From Caprella mutica (Eukaryota; Arthropoda; Malacostraca; Amphipoda; Caprellidae): DNA of 64,000 nt. Of this stretch, positions 48,329 through 59,800 are shown one piece after another (position 1 is the stretch's first letter; every line of letters starts with the position of its first letter). The translations under genes were made by a program, and so were the position numbers. The stretch covers positions 9,528 to 73,527 of the forward strand of contig CANNZV010001636.1 of NCBI GenBank assembly GCA_947561585.1, in the 5' to 3' direction. The notes beneath the pieces are model-generated. The model was not told where the DNA came from and did not search any database. It worked only from the letters and a program-made list of their open reading frames with translations.

Positions 48329-51300
48329 ATAGATTCTTTGTTGTAGATAGATCCTTTGCTGTGGACAGATCCTTTGCAGTAGATAGATCCTTTACTGTGG
48401 ATAGATCCTTTGCTGTAGATGGATCCTTTGCAGTAGATAGATCCTTTGCTGTTGATAAATCATTTGTTGTAGATTGATCCTTTGCTGTAGATAGATCCTT
48501 TACTGTAGATAGATCCCTTGCAGTAGATAGATCCTCTACTGTAGGTTGATCCTTTACTGTAGATAGATCTTTTGCTGTTGATAGATCCTTTACTGTAGAT
48601 AGGTCTTTTGCTATAGATAGATCCCTTGCTGTTGATTGATCATTTGATGTAAATAGATTCTTTACTGTGTATAGATCCTTTTCTGTGGAAAGATCATTTG
48701 CTGTAGATAGATCCTCTGCTGTAAATTGATCTTTCGCTGTAAATAGATCCTTTGCTGTAGATTGATCCTTCGCTGTAAAAAGGTCCCCTACTTTAGATAG
48801 ATCCTTTGCTATAGATAGATCCTATGCTGTAGATAGATTATTTGCAGTATATAGATTCTTTGCAGTAGATAGAATCTTTGCTATAAATTGATCATTCGCT
48901 GTAAATAGATCCCTTACTGTAGATAGATCCTTTGCTGTAAATAGATCCTTTGCTGTAGATAGAACCTTTTCTGTATATAGATTCTATGCTGTAGTAGATC
49001 CTTTGCAGTAGATAAATCCTTTACTGTAGATAGATCCTTTGCTGTAGATAGATCCTTTGTTGTAGATAGATCTTTGCTGCAGATAGATCGTTTATTGTAG
49101 ATGGATCGTTTGCTGTAGATAGATCCTTTACTGTAGATAGATCTTTTGCTGTAGATAGAACTTTTGCTGTAAATAGATCCTTTGCTGTAGATAGAACTTT
49201 TGCTGTAAATAGATCCTTTGCTGTAGATTAATCCTTTGCTGTAGATAGATTCTTTGTTGTAGATATATCCTTTGCTGTGGACAGATCCTTTGCAGTAGAT
49301 AAATCCTATACTGTAGATAGCTCCTTTGCTGTAGATGGATTCTTTGCAGTAGATAGATTCTTAGCTGTAGATAAATCATTTGTTGTAGATTGATCCTTTG
49401 CTGTAGATAGATCCATTACAGTAGATAGATCCCTTGCAGTAGATAGATCCTCTACTGTAGGTTGATCCTTTACTGTAGATAGATCTTTTGCTGTTGATAG
49501 ATCCTTTACTGTAGATAGGTCTTTTGCTATAGATAGATCCCTTGCTGTTGATTGATCATTTGATGTAAATAGATCCTTTACTGTGTATAGATCCTTTTCT
49601 GTGGATAGATCATTTGCTGTAGATAGATCCTCTGCTGTAAATTGATCTTTCGCTGTAAATAGATCCTTTGCTGTAGATTGATCCTTCGCTGTAAAAAGGT
49701 CCCCTACTTTAGATAGATCCTTTGCTATAGATAGATCCTATGCTGTAGATAGATTATTTGCAGTATATAGATTCTTTGCAGTAGATAGATTCTTTGCTAT
49801 AAATTGATCCTTCGCTGTAAATAGATCCCTTACTGTAGATAGATCCTTTGCTGTAAATAGATCCTTTGCTGTAGATAGAACATTTTCTGTATATAGATTC
49901 TATGCTGTAGTAGATCCTTTGCAGTAGATTAATCCTTTACTGTAGATAGATCCTTTGCTGTAGATAGATCCTTTGTTGTAGATAGATCTTTGCTGCAGAT
50001 AGATCAATTGTTGTAGATGGATCGTTTGCTGTAGATAGATCCATTACTGTATATAGATCTTTTGCTGTAGATAGAACTTTTGCTGTAAATAGATCCTTTG
50101 CTGTAGATAGAACTTTTGCTGTAAATAGATCCTTTGCTGTAGATTAATCCTTTGCTGTAGATAGATTCTTTGTTGTAGATATATCCTTTGCTGTGGACAG
50201 ATCCTTTGCAGTAGATAAATCCTATACTGTAGATAGCTCCTTTGCTGTAGATGGATTCTTTGCTGTAGATAGATTCTTAGCTGTAGATAAATCATTTGTT
50301 GTAGATTGATCCTTTGCTGTAGATAGATCCTTTACAGTAGATAGATCCCTTGCTGTAGATGGATCCTTTGCTGTAGATAGATACTTCGCTTTAGATAGAT
50401 CCTTTGCTGTAGAAAGATCCTCTACTGTAGGTTGATCCTTTACTGTAGATAGATCCTTTCACTTATTGTAGATAGATCTTTTGCTGTTGATAGATCCTTT
50501 ACTGTAGATAGATCTTTTGCTATAGATAGATCCCTTGATGTTGATTGATCATTTGATGTAAATAGATCCTTTACTGTGTATAGATCCTTTTCTGTGGATA
50601 GATCATTTGCTGTAGATAGATCCTCTGCTGTACATAGATCTTTTGATGTAAATGTATCCTTTGCTATAAATAGATCCCTTACTGTAGATAGATCTTTTGC
50701 TCTAGATAGATATTTCACTGTAAATAGATCCTTTGCAGTATATAGATCCTTTGCTGTAGATAGATCCTTTGATGTAGATAGATCCTTTGCTGTGGATTGA
50801 TCTTTCGCTGTAAATAGATCCTTTGCTGTTGATTGATCCTTCGCTGTAAAAAGATCCCTTACTTTAGATAGATCCTTTGCTATAGATAGATCCTATGCTG
50901 TTGATAGATTCTTTGCAGTAAATAGATTCTTTGAAGTAGATAGATTCTTTGCTGTTAATTGATCCTTCGCTGTAAATAGATCTCTTACTGTAGATAGATC
51001 CTTTGCTGTAAATAGATCCTCTGCTGTAGATAGAACCTTTGCTGTATATAGATCCTATGCTGTAGTAGATCCTTTGCTGTAGAAAGATCCTCCGCTGTAA
51101 ATAGATCTTTTGCTGTATGTAGATCATTTGCTGTAGATAGAATCTATGCTGAAGACACATATTTTGCTGTAGATTGATTCTTTGCTGTAGATAGATCCTT
51201 TGCTGTAGATAGATCCTTTGCAGTAGATAGATCCATTGAAGTAGATAAATCCTTTACTGTAGATAGATCCTTTGCTGTAGATAGATCCTTTTTTGTAGAT

Positions 51301-52095
51301 AGATCTTTGATGTTGATAGATCCTTTGCTGTAGATAGATCATTCGCTGTAGATAGATCATATGCTGTAGATAGATCCTTTGCTCTAGATAGAATCTTTGC
51401 TGAAGATAGATCCTTTGCTGGAGATTGATTCTTTGATGTAGATAGATCCTTCGCTGTAGATAGATCCTTTGAAGTAGATAGATCCTCTACAGTAGATAAA
51501 TCCTTTACGTAGATAGATCGTTTGCTTTAGATATTCCTTTGTTGTAGAAAGATCTTTTGCTGTAGATAGAACTTTTGCTGTAAATAGATCCCTTGCAGTA
51601 GATAGATCCTTTACTGTAGATAGATCCTTTGCTCTAGATGGATCCTTTTCAGTAGATAGATCCTTTGCTGTTGATAAATCATTAGTTGTAGATTGATCCT
51701 TTGCTGTAGATAGATCCTTTACTGTAGATAGATCCCTTGCAGTAGATAGATCCTCTACTGTAGGTTGATCCTTTACTGTAGATAAATCTTTTGCTGTTGA
51801 TAGATCCTTTACTGTAGATAGGTCTTTTGCTATAGATAGATCCCTTGCTGTTGATTGATCATTTGATGTAAATAGATCCTTTACTGTGTATAGATCCTTT
51901 TCTGTGGATAGATCATTTGCTGTAGATAGATCCTCTGCTGTAAATTGATCTTTCGATGTAAATAGATCCTTTGCTGTAGATTGATCCTTCGCTGTAAAAA
52001 GGTCCCCTACTTTAGATAGATCCTTTGCTATAGATAGATCCTATGCTGTAGATAGATTATTTGCAGTAGATAGATTCTTTGCAGTAGATAGATTC
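48329..52095 (-). repeat. 18-bp satellite array D, second part, reverse orientation, about 209 units
   Basis: Higher-order structure: the series at 48531 recurs at 49447 and the one at 49128-49379 recurs at 50044-50295, both 916 bp apart. It ends in GATTC at the LTR element. Confidence 0.97.
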
Positions 52096-52298
52096 TGTTA
52101 TGTTCACTTATTAATTTCACATTGTAAATATATTTAGAACCATTGGCCTTACCAAATTTACCTTTAGAAAATCCATTAATTACCTTAGGCATTTATTATT
52201 GTATATAGGCAGTCTTGAATAAACACTGAAACCAGTTGGTTGTATCTCCACCCTTCCCTGCCTAAATATTAAATATTACATGTGTTAAGAACACATTA
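52096..52298 (+). repeat. 5' LTR
   Basis: Starts TGTTATGTTCACTTATTAAT and ends GTTAAGAACACATTA. It contains a TATATAGG-type box and AATAAA near 52220. It is identical to the 3' LTR by reading. Confidence 0.95.
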
Positions 52299-52300
52299 AC

Positions 52301-52313
52301 TGGCGACGAGGGA
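52301..52313 (+). other. Primer-binding site
   Basis: TGGCGACGAGGGA starts two bases after the 5' LTR. TGG pairs with a tRNA CCA end. The gag ATG follows at 52316. Confidence 0.75.
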
Positions 52314-52315
52314 AA

Positions 52316-53308
52316 ATGACTGACCACGATAAAAGTTTTCATCCTAACAGTGAGAGTGTTGAAGAATTCCTAGAAAGGTTTAAAATGCAAAATTTAAATG
52401 CTTTAACGAAAGCAGGGGAGAATCAAACCACTAAGGCAGCGATATTGGTAAACATGTTACCTATTAGTGTCATTACTGATATTCAGAGGAGGTTAAAACC
52501 TGTCAAACTGACTGCAGCTACTTACGACGTCCTAGAAGAGCATCTTCTAGCCTCTTATTCAGTGAAGAAAAGTGTTATAGGAGCAGCAGTTAATTTTTTG
52601 ACTCGTAAACAAAAGCCCCACGAGTCAATTGAAGAGTACGCTAAAACTCTAAACGAGTTAGCCAGTAAGTGTACATATGGAGACTGCTGTAGAGACACAA
52701 TTTTACGAGATGTGTTTGTAAGCGGCCTCATTTCTTCAAAAATAATATCTGTGTTGATAGCGGAATGTGAAAAAATTAAATTCCAAGCTTGTGTGGAGCG
52801 AGCAAAGATAGTGGAACAGATAAACCAAGATGTTGAAGAAATGAATCCTACAGTTATCAATGCGCATCATGTGGTTCGGGCTCCTAAACCTAAGCGCAAA
52901 GGAAAAGACGGAAGGAACGTGAGATCTACACCTAGTGATGTTCCTTCGAATTACGTTTGTATACGTTGTGGCACACGCGGTAAGCATTGGGTACAAGATT
53001 GTTTTGCTCGAAAATTGAAATGTAATAACTGCGATAAACTAGGGCATTTATCAAGGCAGTGTAAAACTAAGAGCAGCAACACGAGATCAAACTATCTCGT
53101 TCCAGAAGAAGAGGATCCAGCCGATTATGTTACCATAAACACAATCACACCAGATAAAAGACCTGTACCTAAACCGAGGACTGTATTTCGATCTAAAACT
53201 AATGCTTACCATAATCAAGACCCAGGAACCTCGAGCAAGAGTGACTTTACTAAACCTCAAGTAAATGAACAGAAAAAAATGAGGGAATTAACGCGCCTTC
53301 AATCATAA
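52316..53308 (+). CDS. Gag polyprotein of the Gypsy element
   Basis: 330 codons starting at the first ATG after the primer-binding site. Residues of about 10-170 form a retrotransposon capsid-like helical region (FLERFKMQNL; SIEEYAKTLNELASKC). Two zinc knuckles follow: C215, C218, H224, C229 (a slightly long C-x2-C-x5-H-x4-C) and C236, C239, H244, C249 (canonical). A basic segment, KPKRKGKDGR, precedes them. Gag forms the particle and packages the RNA. The frame stops at 53306-53308, shortly after an A7 run (53273-53279). A different frame is open from 53269 to 53472 through a Lys-rich stretch that leads to the frameshift signal, so this copy probably lost one base in the A run or relies on slippage there. 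Confidence 0.92.
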   Translation: MTDHDKSFHPNSESVEEFLERFKMQNLNALTKAGENQTTKAAILVNMLPISVITDIQRRLKPVKLTAATYDVLEEHLLASYSVKKSVIGAAVNFLTRKQKPHESIEEYAKTLNELASKCTYGDCCRDTILRDVFVSGLISSKIISVLIAECEKIKFQACVERAKIVEQINQDVEEMNPTVINAHHVVRAPKPKRKGKDGRNVRSTPSDVPSNYVCIRCGTRGKHWVQDCFARKLKCNNCDKLGHLSRQCKTKSSNTRSNYLVPEEEDPADYVTINTITPDKRPVPKPRTVFRSKTNAYHNQDPGTSSKSDFTKPQVNEQKKMRELTRLQS

Positions 53309-53472
53309 GCTTCGCGGAAACAGCAGCTACGAAGAACAAACAGAGGTTACCTTTCCATAAAGTGTCGAGGATTCTGACCAAGAAAAAGGAACGGAAAATA
53401 CTGAGTAAGAAGTCAAATCCTAACACTTCAGGTAGTTCTTTTTTAGAAGTAAATTCACTATCATTAAAATAG
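53269..53472 (+). other. Intermediate open frame between gag and pol
   Basis: This frame opens at 53269 (after TGA at 53266-53268) inside the end of gag and closes at TAG 53470-53472, overlapping the open part of the pol frame (from 53436). It encodes a basic, Lys/Arg-rich stretch and contains the slippery heptamer in the right phase. It is best read as the original C-terminal end of Gag. Confidence 0.6.
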
Positions 53473-53479
53473 ATAGTGA
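53439..53479 (+). promoter_or_regulatory. Probable -1 ribosomal frameshift signal (heptamer and hairpin)
   Basis: TTTTTTA at 53439-53445 reads T TTT TTA in the intermediate frame, the X XXY YYZ arrangement. After 9 nt, TCACTATC (53455-53462) pairs with GATAGTGA (53472-53479) around a 9-nt loop. A -1 slip enters the pol frame, whose nearest upstream stop is TAG at 53433-53435, just before the heptamer. This would explain pol expression without its own promoter. Confidence 0.75.
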
Positions 53480-53489
53480 GCCTGTTAAA

Positions 53490-56400
53490 ATGAGTTTCTT
53501 GGTAAATAATACTAAAGTAAATTTTGAAATTGATACGGGTTCATATCTTTCCACGATTGGTCTTGATCAAATTGATAATATGTCTAATGTACAATTAAAA
53601 CCTACTTTTAAAAAAGCTAAGGGTTATGGTAATACTAGTATAAAGTTTTTAGGTGAAGTAGACCTTAAATTAAAATTTAAAGATGTACAAGTGACTCATA
53701 CTTTTCTAGTAGTTGAAAGGAATTGTATCGCTTTATTAGGAAGGGATTTATGTAAAAAGCTTAATATTAATGTAGCTATCAAACCAATCGGTCACGAATT
53801 AATTAATTCAGTTGAAGATTTTACTGTTCTTGATAAATATAAACATTATCTTTCATCTAAATTCGAGCCATGTGTAAAAGAACAAGTTTCATTAATAATG
53901 GAAAAGGACAGTAAACCTATTTTTGCAAAGGCAAGAAGTGTTCCTCTAAAATTTAAAGAGTTGGTTAAACTTGAACTAGACAGACTTTCAAACCGTGGAG
54001 TAATTACTAAAATATTTAAATCTAAATGGGCAAGTCCTACAGTGAATGTAATGAAATCAGATGGGAAAGTAAGAATTTGCGGGGATTATTCAGCTCTTAA
54101 TAAGTGTCTAGAATTTTTCCAGTATCCTTTACCCTCTATTGATGATGTTATTAGTAGTATAAATAATGCTAAAGTGTTTTCTAAAATTGATCTCGAAAGT
54201 GCTTATTTACAACTTCCGTTAGATGAGAAATCTAAGGAATACACTACTATTAACACTACTGAAGGATTGTTTAAATTTAACTATTTGCCTTTTGGAATGT
54301 CTAGTAGCCCTGGAATTTTTCAGTCATTTATATGTAAGGTTTTGAGCGGCATAAGTAATGTTATTGTGTATCAGGACGATATTCTTGTTATGACAGATAA
54401 TAGAATAGAACACGATAAAGTGTTAGATAAAGTCTTGCATGCTCTTAATGCTACAGGAATTAAAATTAAATTAAGTAAATGTAAATTCTATGTCGATACC
54501 ATTGAATATTTGGGTCATGTATTTGATTCTGACGGAGTAAAACCTAACTCTGATAAGATTAATGCGATTGTAAATGCCCCTGAACCTACAAATGTAAAAC
54601 AATTACAAAGTTTCATAGGATTGTGTACATTTTATAGTAGGTTTGTGAATCGTTTTAGTGTAGTTATGCAACCCTTCTATAAACTGCTTCATAAAAATTC
54701 CAAATTTGAATGGTCTAGCGAACAGGTTAGAAGTTTTAATAAAATTAAAGACTTGTTTAAATCTGATAGAGTTTTGAAACTTTTTGACTGTAAATTAGAT
54801 ACAGCTATTGAAACTGATGCCAGTGGCCATGGCATAGGTGCTGCTTTAATGCAAAGGCATAGGGATGGTAATTGGTACCCTGTACTTTTTGCTTCACGAA
54901 CTTTAAACTGTAGTGAGAAGAATTATAGTCAAATCGAACGTGAAGCATTAAGTGTATTATTCGGCTGTGAGAAATTTAGGAAATACCTATTGGGTATTAG
55001 ATTTGCTGTAAAAAATGATCACAAGCCACTAATGAAATTGTTAGATCCTAAATCTCCTATTCCTCAAAACTGTTCCGCTAGACTTCAAAGATGGAAATTG
55101 AGATTATCTTGTTTTAAATTTAATTTCATCTATATTAGGGGTATAGACAATGTAACTAGCGATTTTTTAAGTAGACATCCTCTTAATATTACTGAAAACT
55201 CTATTGAACCATACGATCTCATTTTTGTTGTTGAAAATTTAAATGTTTCACCTATTACTTTTCAGGATATAAGCGTTCAAACAAATGCCAATGAGTATTT
55301 GCGTAAACTTAAAGAATTCATTAGATTTGGTTTTCCTGATAAATGTGATAGCATTTATGCTAAATTTAAGGGTTATGAAAATTATCTATCTATTGTTAAG
55401 GATTGTATAATGTATAAGAATAGGGTTTTTGTTCCGGAAAATTTAAGGAAGAAAATGTTGCAACAATTTCATAAAGGCCACCCGGGTATAGTGGCTATGA
55501 AATCCTTATGTAGATCCCTAGTTTGGTACCCTGGTATTGATAGAGATGTAACCGATATGGTTAATTCATGTAAGGAATGTATGAGTGTGAGAGCTAAACC
55601 TAGTCAAAATAATACGGTCCAGTGGCCTGAGCCCCATAAGAAATGGTCTAGAATTCATTTAGATCATTATTTCTACCAAGGACACATTTTTCTTATAGCG
55701 GTTGATGCTCTCACACGATACATTGAGTGCGAAATTGTACCTAGTGTCAGTTCAGTAGATACTATAAATTGTTTAAGATTTATTTTCAGCAGGAATGGTC
55801 TACCAGACACTGTAGTGTCAGACAATGCTACTAATTTTGTGTCAGCGGAAATGGAACAATTTTTTAGTGATAATGTTATTTGTCATTTGACACCTCCACC
55901 GTACTGTCCATATTCTAATGGGCAGGCAGAGAGGGCTGTTCAAACATTTAAAAACTTGCTTAAAAAGAATGATGTAGGTACTATTCACACTAGGTTAGCT
56001 AATGTTTTGTTGTATTATAGGAATACACCATGTTCAGTTACAGGTATTGCTCCATCGATGGCTTTGAATGGTAGAGTTTACGTAACTGTCAAGGAACGTA
56101 TTAATCCACATTATACCTCAAATATTAAAACTAATAAATGTATTCGTATGTTTAAAGTTGGTGATGATGTATTGGCAATTAATTTGCGATCTGGTCCTAA
56201 ATGGTATCAAGCTATTATAAGAGAAAAATTAGCAGTAAATATGTATAGTGTGTACATAAAAGATCTTGATACTGTTTGGCGACGACACGCAAATCAGTTG
56301 CTACCCTTTTCTAATGCAGATAATTATTCTGTTGAAAGTAGAAATGTTGATTTTGATGTTAATTCGGGCGCTAATAAATTACCGCCTTTAGATGTAGGAA

Positions 56401-56612
56401 AACATAATTCCAGTATGTTAAGTGATTCTATTTCTAATGAAGAATGTAAATTAGCAGGTAGCTCTGTAGTTGACTCAAATGTAACTAATTCTAATGAAAG
56501 TTCTCCTATTGATGAAGTAGAGATTAAAGTCGATAGTAGTGCTACTATTTCTCCCGTACCTCTACGCAGATCAACTCGCATTAGCAAGCCTGTTGACAGA
56601 TATCAATCTTAA
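53490..56612 (+). CDS. Pol polyprotein: protease, reverse transcriptase, RNase H, integrase
   Basis: 1040 codons from the first ATG; the frame is open back to 53436, so translation probably enters by frameshifting from gag. Protease: D15-T16-G17. Reverse transcriptase: about residues 145-330 with D234 (SKIDLESAYLQ) and YQDD at 294-297. RNase H: about 435-555 with D443 in ETDASGHGIG and the SQIEREAL motif. Integrase: zinc-binding H661, H664, C694 and C697, then catalytic D725, D778 and E814 (D,D35E), with PYSNGQAERAVQ. A Ser/Asn-rich C-terminal tail follows. All catalytic motifs are intact and there is no stop, consistent with recent activity. It copies the RNA into DNA and inserts it. Confidence 0.96.
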   Translation: MSFLVNNTKVNFEIDTGSYLSTIGLDQIDNMSNVQLKPTFKKAKGYGNTSIKFLGEVDLKLKFKDVQVTHTFLVVERNCIALLGRDLCKKLNINVAIKPIGHELINSVEDFTVLDKYKHYLSSKFEPCVKEQVSLIMEKDSKPIFAKARSVPLKFKELVKLELDRLSNRGVITKIFKSKWASPTVNVMKSDGKVRICGDYSALNKCLEFFQYPLPSIDDVISSINNAKVFSKIDLESAYLQLPLDEKSKEYTTINTTEGLFKFNYLPFGMSSSPGIFQSFICKVLSGISNVIVYQDDILVMTDNRIEHDKVLDKVLHALNATGIKIKLSKCKFYVDTIEYLGHVFDSDGVKPNSDKINAIVNAPEPTNVKQLQSFIGLCTFYSRFVNRFSVVMQPFYKLLHKNSKFEWSSEQVRSFNKIKDLFKSDRVLKLFDCKLDTAIETDASGHGIGAALMQRHRDGNWYPVLFASRTLNCSEKNYSQIEREALSVLFGCEKFRKYLLGIRFAVKNDHKPLMKLLDPKSPIPQNCSARLQRWKLRLSCFKFNFIYIRGIDNVTSDFLSRHPLNITENSIEPYDLIFVVENLNVSPITFQDISVQTNANEYLRKLKEFIRFGFPDKCDSIYAKFKGYENYLSIVKDCIMYKNRVFVPENLRKKMLQQFHKGHPGIVAMKSLCRSLVWYPGIDRDVTDMVNSCKECMSVRAKPSQNNTVQWPEPHKKWSRIHLDHYFYQGHIFLIAVDALTRYIECEIVPSVSSVDTINCLRFIFSRNGLPDTVVSDNATNFVSAEMEQFFSDNVICHLTPPPYCPYSNGQAERAVQTFKNLLKKNDVGTIHTRLANVLLYYRNTPCSVTGIAPSMALNGRVYVTVKERINPHYTSNIKTNKCIRMFKVGDDVLAINLRSGPKWYQAIIREKLAVNMYSVYIKDLDTVWRRHANQLLPFSNADNYSVESRNVDFDVNSGANKLPPLDVGKHNSSMLSDSISNEECKLAGSSVVDSNVTNSNESSPIDEVEIKVDSSATISPVPLRRSTRISKPVDRYQS

Positions 56613-56646
56613 GATTAAACTTTGTTTTCCTTATGTATAGTTATTT

Positions 56647-56660
56647 AAAGAGGGAGAAGT
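56647..56660 (+). other. Polypurine tract
   Basis: AAAGAGGGAGAAGT lies directly before the 3' LTR, in the place where plus-strand DNA synthesis is primed. Confidence 0.8.
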
Positions 56661-56863
56661 TGTTATGTTCACTTATTAATTTCACATTGTAAATATATTT
56701 AGAACCATTGGCCTTACCAAATTTACCTTTAGAAAATCCATTAATTACCTTAGGCATTTATTATTGTATATAGGCAGTCTTGAATAAACACTGAAACCAG
56801 TTGGTTGTATCTCCACCCTTCCCTGCCTAAATATTAAATATTACATGTGTTAAGAACACATTA
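56661..56863 (+). repeat. 3' LTR
   Basis: 203 bp, same sequence as 52096-52298. It is followed by the ATTC target duplication and then the reverse satellite. Confidence 0.95.
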
Positions 56864-59800
56864 ATTCTTTGCTATAAATTGATCCTTCGCTGTAAATAGA
56901 TCCCTTACTGTAGATAGATCCTTTGCTGTAAATAGATCCTTTGCTGTAGATAGAACCTTTGCTGTATATAGATTCTATGCTGTAGTAGATCCTTTGCTGT
57001 AGATAGATCCTCCGCTGTAAATAGATCTTTTGCTGTATGTAGATACTTTGCTGTAGATAGAATCTTTGCTGGAGATATATATTTTGCTGTAGATTGATTC
57101 TTTGCTGTAGATTGATCCTTTGCTGTAGATAGATCCTTTGCAGTAGATAAATCCTTTACTGTAGATAGATCCTTTGCTGTAGATAGATCTTTTGTTTTAG
57201 ATAGATCTTTGATGCAGATAGATCGTTTGTTGTAGATGGATCGTTTGCTGTAGATAGATCCTTTACTGTAGATAGATCTTTTGCTGTAGATAGAACTTTT
57301 GCTGTAAATAGATCCTTTGCTGTAGATAGAACTTTTGCTGTAAATAGATCCTTTGCTGTAGATTAATCCTTTGCTGTAGATAGATTCTTTGTTGTAGATA
57401 TATCCTTTGCTGTGGACAGAAACTTTGCAGTAGATAAATCCTATACTGAAGATAGCTCCTTTGCTGTAGATGGATTCTTTGCAGTAGATAGATTCTTAGC
57501 TGTAGATAAATCATTTGTTGTAGATGGATCCTTCGCTGTAGATAGATCCTTTGCTGTAGATAGATCCTTTGCTGTAGATAGAATCTTTGCTGAAGATATA
57601 TCCTTTGCTGTAGATTGATTCTTTGCTGTAGATAGTTCCATTGCTGTAGATAGATCCGTTGCAGTAGATAGATCCTTTGCAGTAGATAAATCCTTTACTG
57701 TAGATAGATCCTTTGCTGTAGATAGATCCTTTGTTGTAGATAGATCTTTGCTGCAGATAGATCGTTTGTTGAAGATGGATCCTTTGCTGTAGATAGATCC
57801 TTTACTGTAGATAGATCCTATGCTGTAGAAGGATCCTTTTCTGTAGAAGGACACCTTTCTGTAGATGGATGACTTGCTGTAGATAGATCATTTACTGAAG
57901 ACAGATCCTTCGCTGTAGATAGTTTCTTCACTGTAGATAGATCCTTTGCTGAATATAGAACCTTTGCTGTTGATAGATCCTTCGATGAAGATAGATCCTT
58001 TTCTGTAGATAGATCCTTTACTGTTTATAAAAAATTTCTGTAGATGGATCCTTTGCTGTAAATAGATCCGTACTGTAGAAAGATTCTTTGCTGTTGAAGA
58101 TAGATAATTAAAGATAGATCCTTTGCTGCAAATAGATCATTTGCTGTAGATAAATCCTTTTGCTGTAGATAGATCCTTGGCTATAGATAAATCTTTTACT
58201 GCAGATAGATCACTTATTGTAGATAGATCTTTTGCTGTAGATAGAACTTTTGCTGTAAATAGATCCTCTGCTGTAGATTAATCCTTTGCTGTAGATAGAT
58301 CCTTTGCTGTCGATAGATTCTTTGCTGAACATAGATTCTTTGCTGTAGATAGGTTTTTTGTTGTAGATAGATCCTTTGATGTGGACAGATCCATTGCAGT
58401 AGATAGATCCCTTACTGTAGATAGATACTTCGCTGTAGATGGATCCTTTGCTGTAGATAGATCCTTTGCAGTAAATAGATTCTTTGCAGTAGATAGATTC
58501 TTTGCTGTAAATTGATCCTTTGCTGTAAATAGATCTCTTACTGTAGATAGATCCTTTGCTGTAAATAGATCCTCTGCTGTAGATAAATCCTTTGCTGTAT
58601 ATAGATCCTATGCTGTAGTAGATCCTTTGCTGTAGAAAGATCCTCCGCTGTAAATAGATCTTTTGCTGTATGTAGATCCTTTGCTGTAGATAGAATCTTT
58701 GCTGAAGATACATATTTTGCTCTAGATTGATTCTTTGCTGTAGATAGATCCTTTGCTGTAGATAGATCCTTTGCAGTAGATAGATCCTTTGAAGTAGATA
58801 GATCCTTTACTGTAGATAGATCCTTTGCTGTTGATAGATCCTTTGTTGTAGATAGATCTTTGATGTTGATAGATCCTTTGCTGTAGATAGATCATTCGCT
58901 GTAGATAGATCATTTGCTGTAGATAGATCCTTTGCTCTAGATAGAATCTTTGCTGAAGATAGATCCTTTGCTGTAGATTGATTCTTTGATGTAGATAGAT
59001 CCTTCGCTGTAGATAGATCCTTTGAAGTAGATAGATCCTCTACAGTAGATAAATCCTTTACGTAGATAGATCGTTTGCTTTAGATATTCCTTTGTTGTAG
59101 AAAGATCTTTGCTGCAGATAGATCGTTTGTTGTAGATGGATATTTTGCTGTAGATAGATCCTTTACTGTTGATAGATCCTATGCTGTAGATTGATCCCTT
59201 GCTGTAAAAGGACCCCTTTCTGTAGATAGATCATTTACTGAAGATAGATCCTTTGCCATAGATAGATCCCTTGACGTAGATAGATCATTTGCTGTAGATT
59301 GATCCTTGGCTGTAGATAGATCCTTTGCTGTAGATAGATCCTTTTTTGTAGATAAATCCTTTACTGTTGATAGAAACTTTTCTGTAGATGGATCATTTGC
59401 TGTAAATAGTTCCCGTACTGTAGAAAGATCCTTTGCTGTAGATAGATCCTACGCTGTTGATAGATCGTTTGCTGCAAATAGATCATTTGCTGTAGATAAA
59501 TTATTTTGCTGTAGATAGATCCTTGGCTATAGATAGATCCTTTACTGTAGATAGATCACTTATTGTAGATAGATCCTTTGCTGTAGATAGATCCTATGCT
59601 GTATTAAGATCCTTTGCTGAAGATAGATCCTTTGCTGTAGATAGATCCTTTACTGAAAAATAGATCCTTTGATTTAGATAGATCCTTTCCTGTAGATGGT
59701 TCCTTTGCTGTAGATAGATCCTTTGCTGTAGATAGAACTTTCACTGTAAATAGATCCTTTGCTGTAGATTAATCCTTTGCTGTAGATAGATTCTTTGTTG

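Larger units (their letters stand above)
52096..56863 (+). mobile_element. Young full-length Ty3/Gypsy LTR retrotransposon (4768 bp)
   Basis: It has two LTRs of 203 bp with no difference that I can see, a primer-binding site, gag, pol with protease-RT-RNase H-integrase order, and a polypurine tract. ATTC is duplicated at 52092-52095 and 56864-56867. The unoccupied site is present at about 60328-60340. Identical LTRs imply a recent insertion. There is no env-like ORF. The protease-RT-RNase H-integrase order and GPY-free integrase tail suit an arthropod Mag/K02A2.6-like lineage, but that placement is from memory. Confidence 0.95.

Noticed and set aside
56340..56612. env-like gene at the 3' end of the Gypsy element
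   Set aside because: Only the low-complexity Pol tail lies between the integrase region and the polypurine tract; there is no signal peptide or membrane segment.
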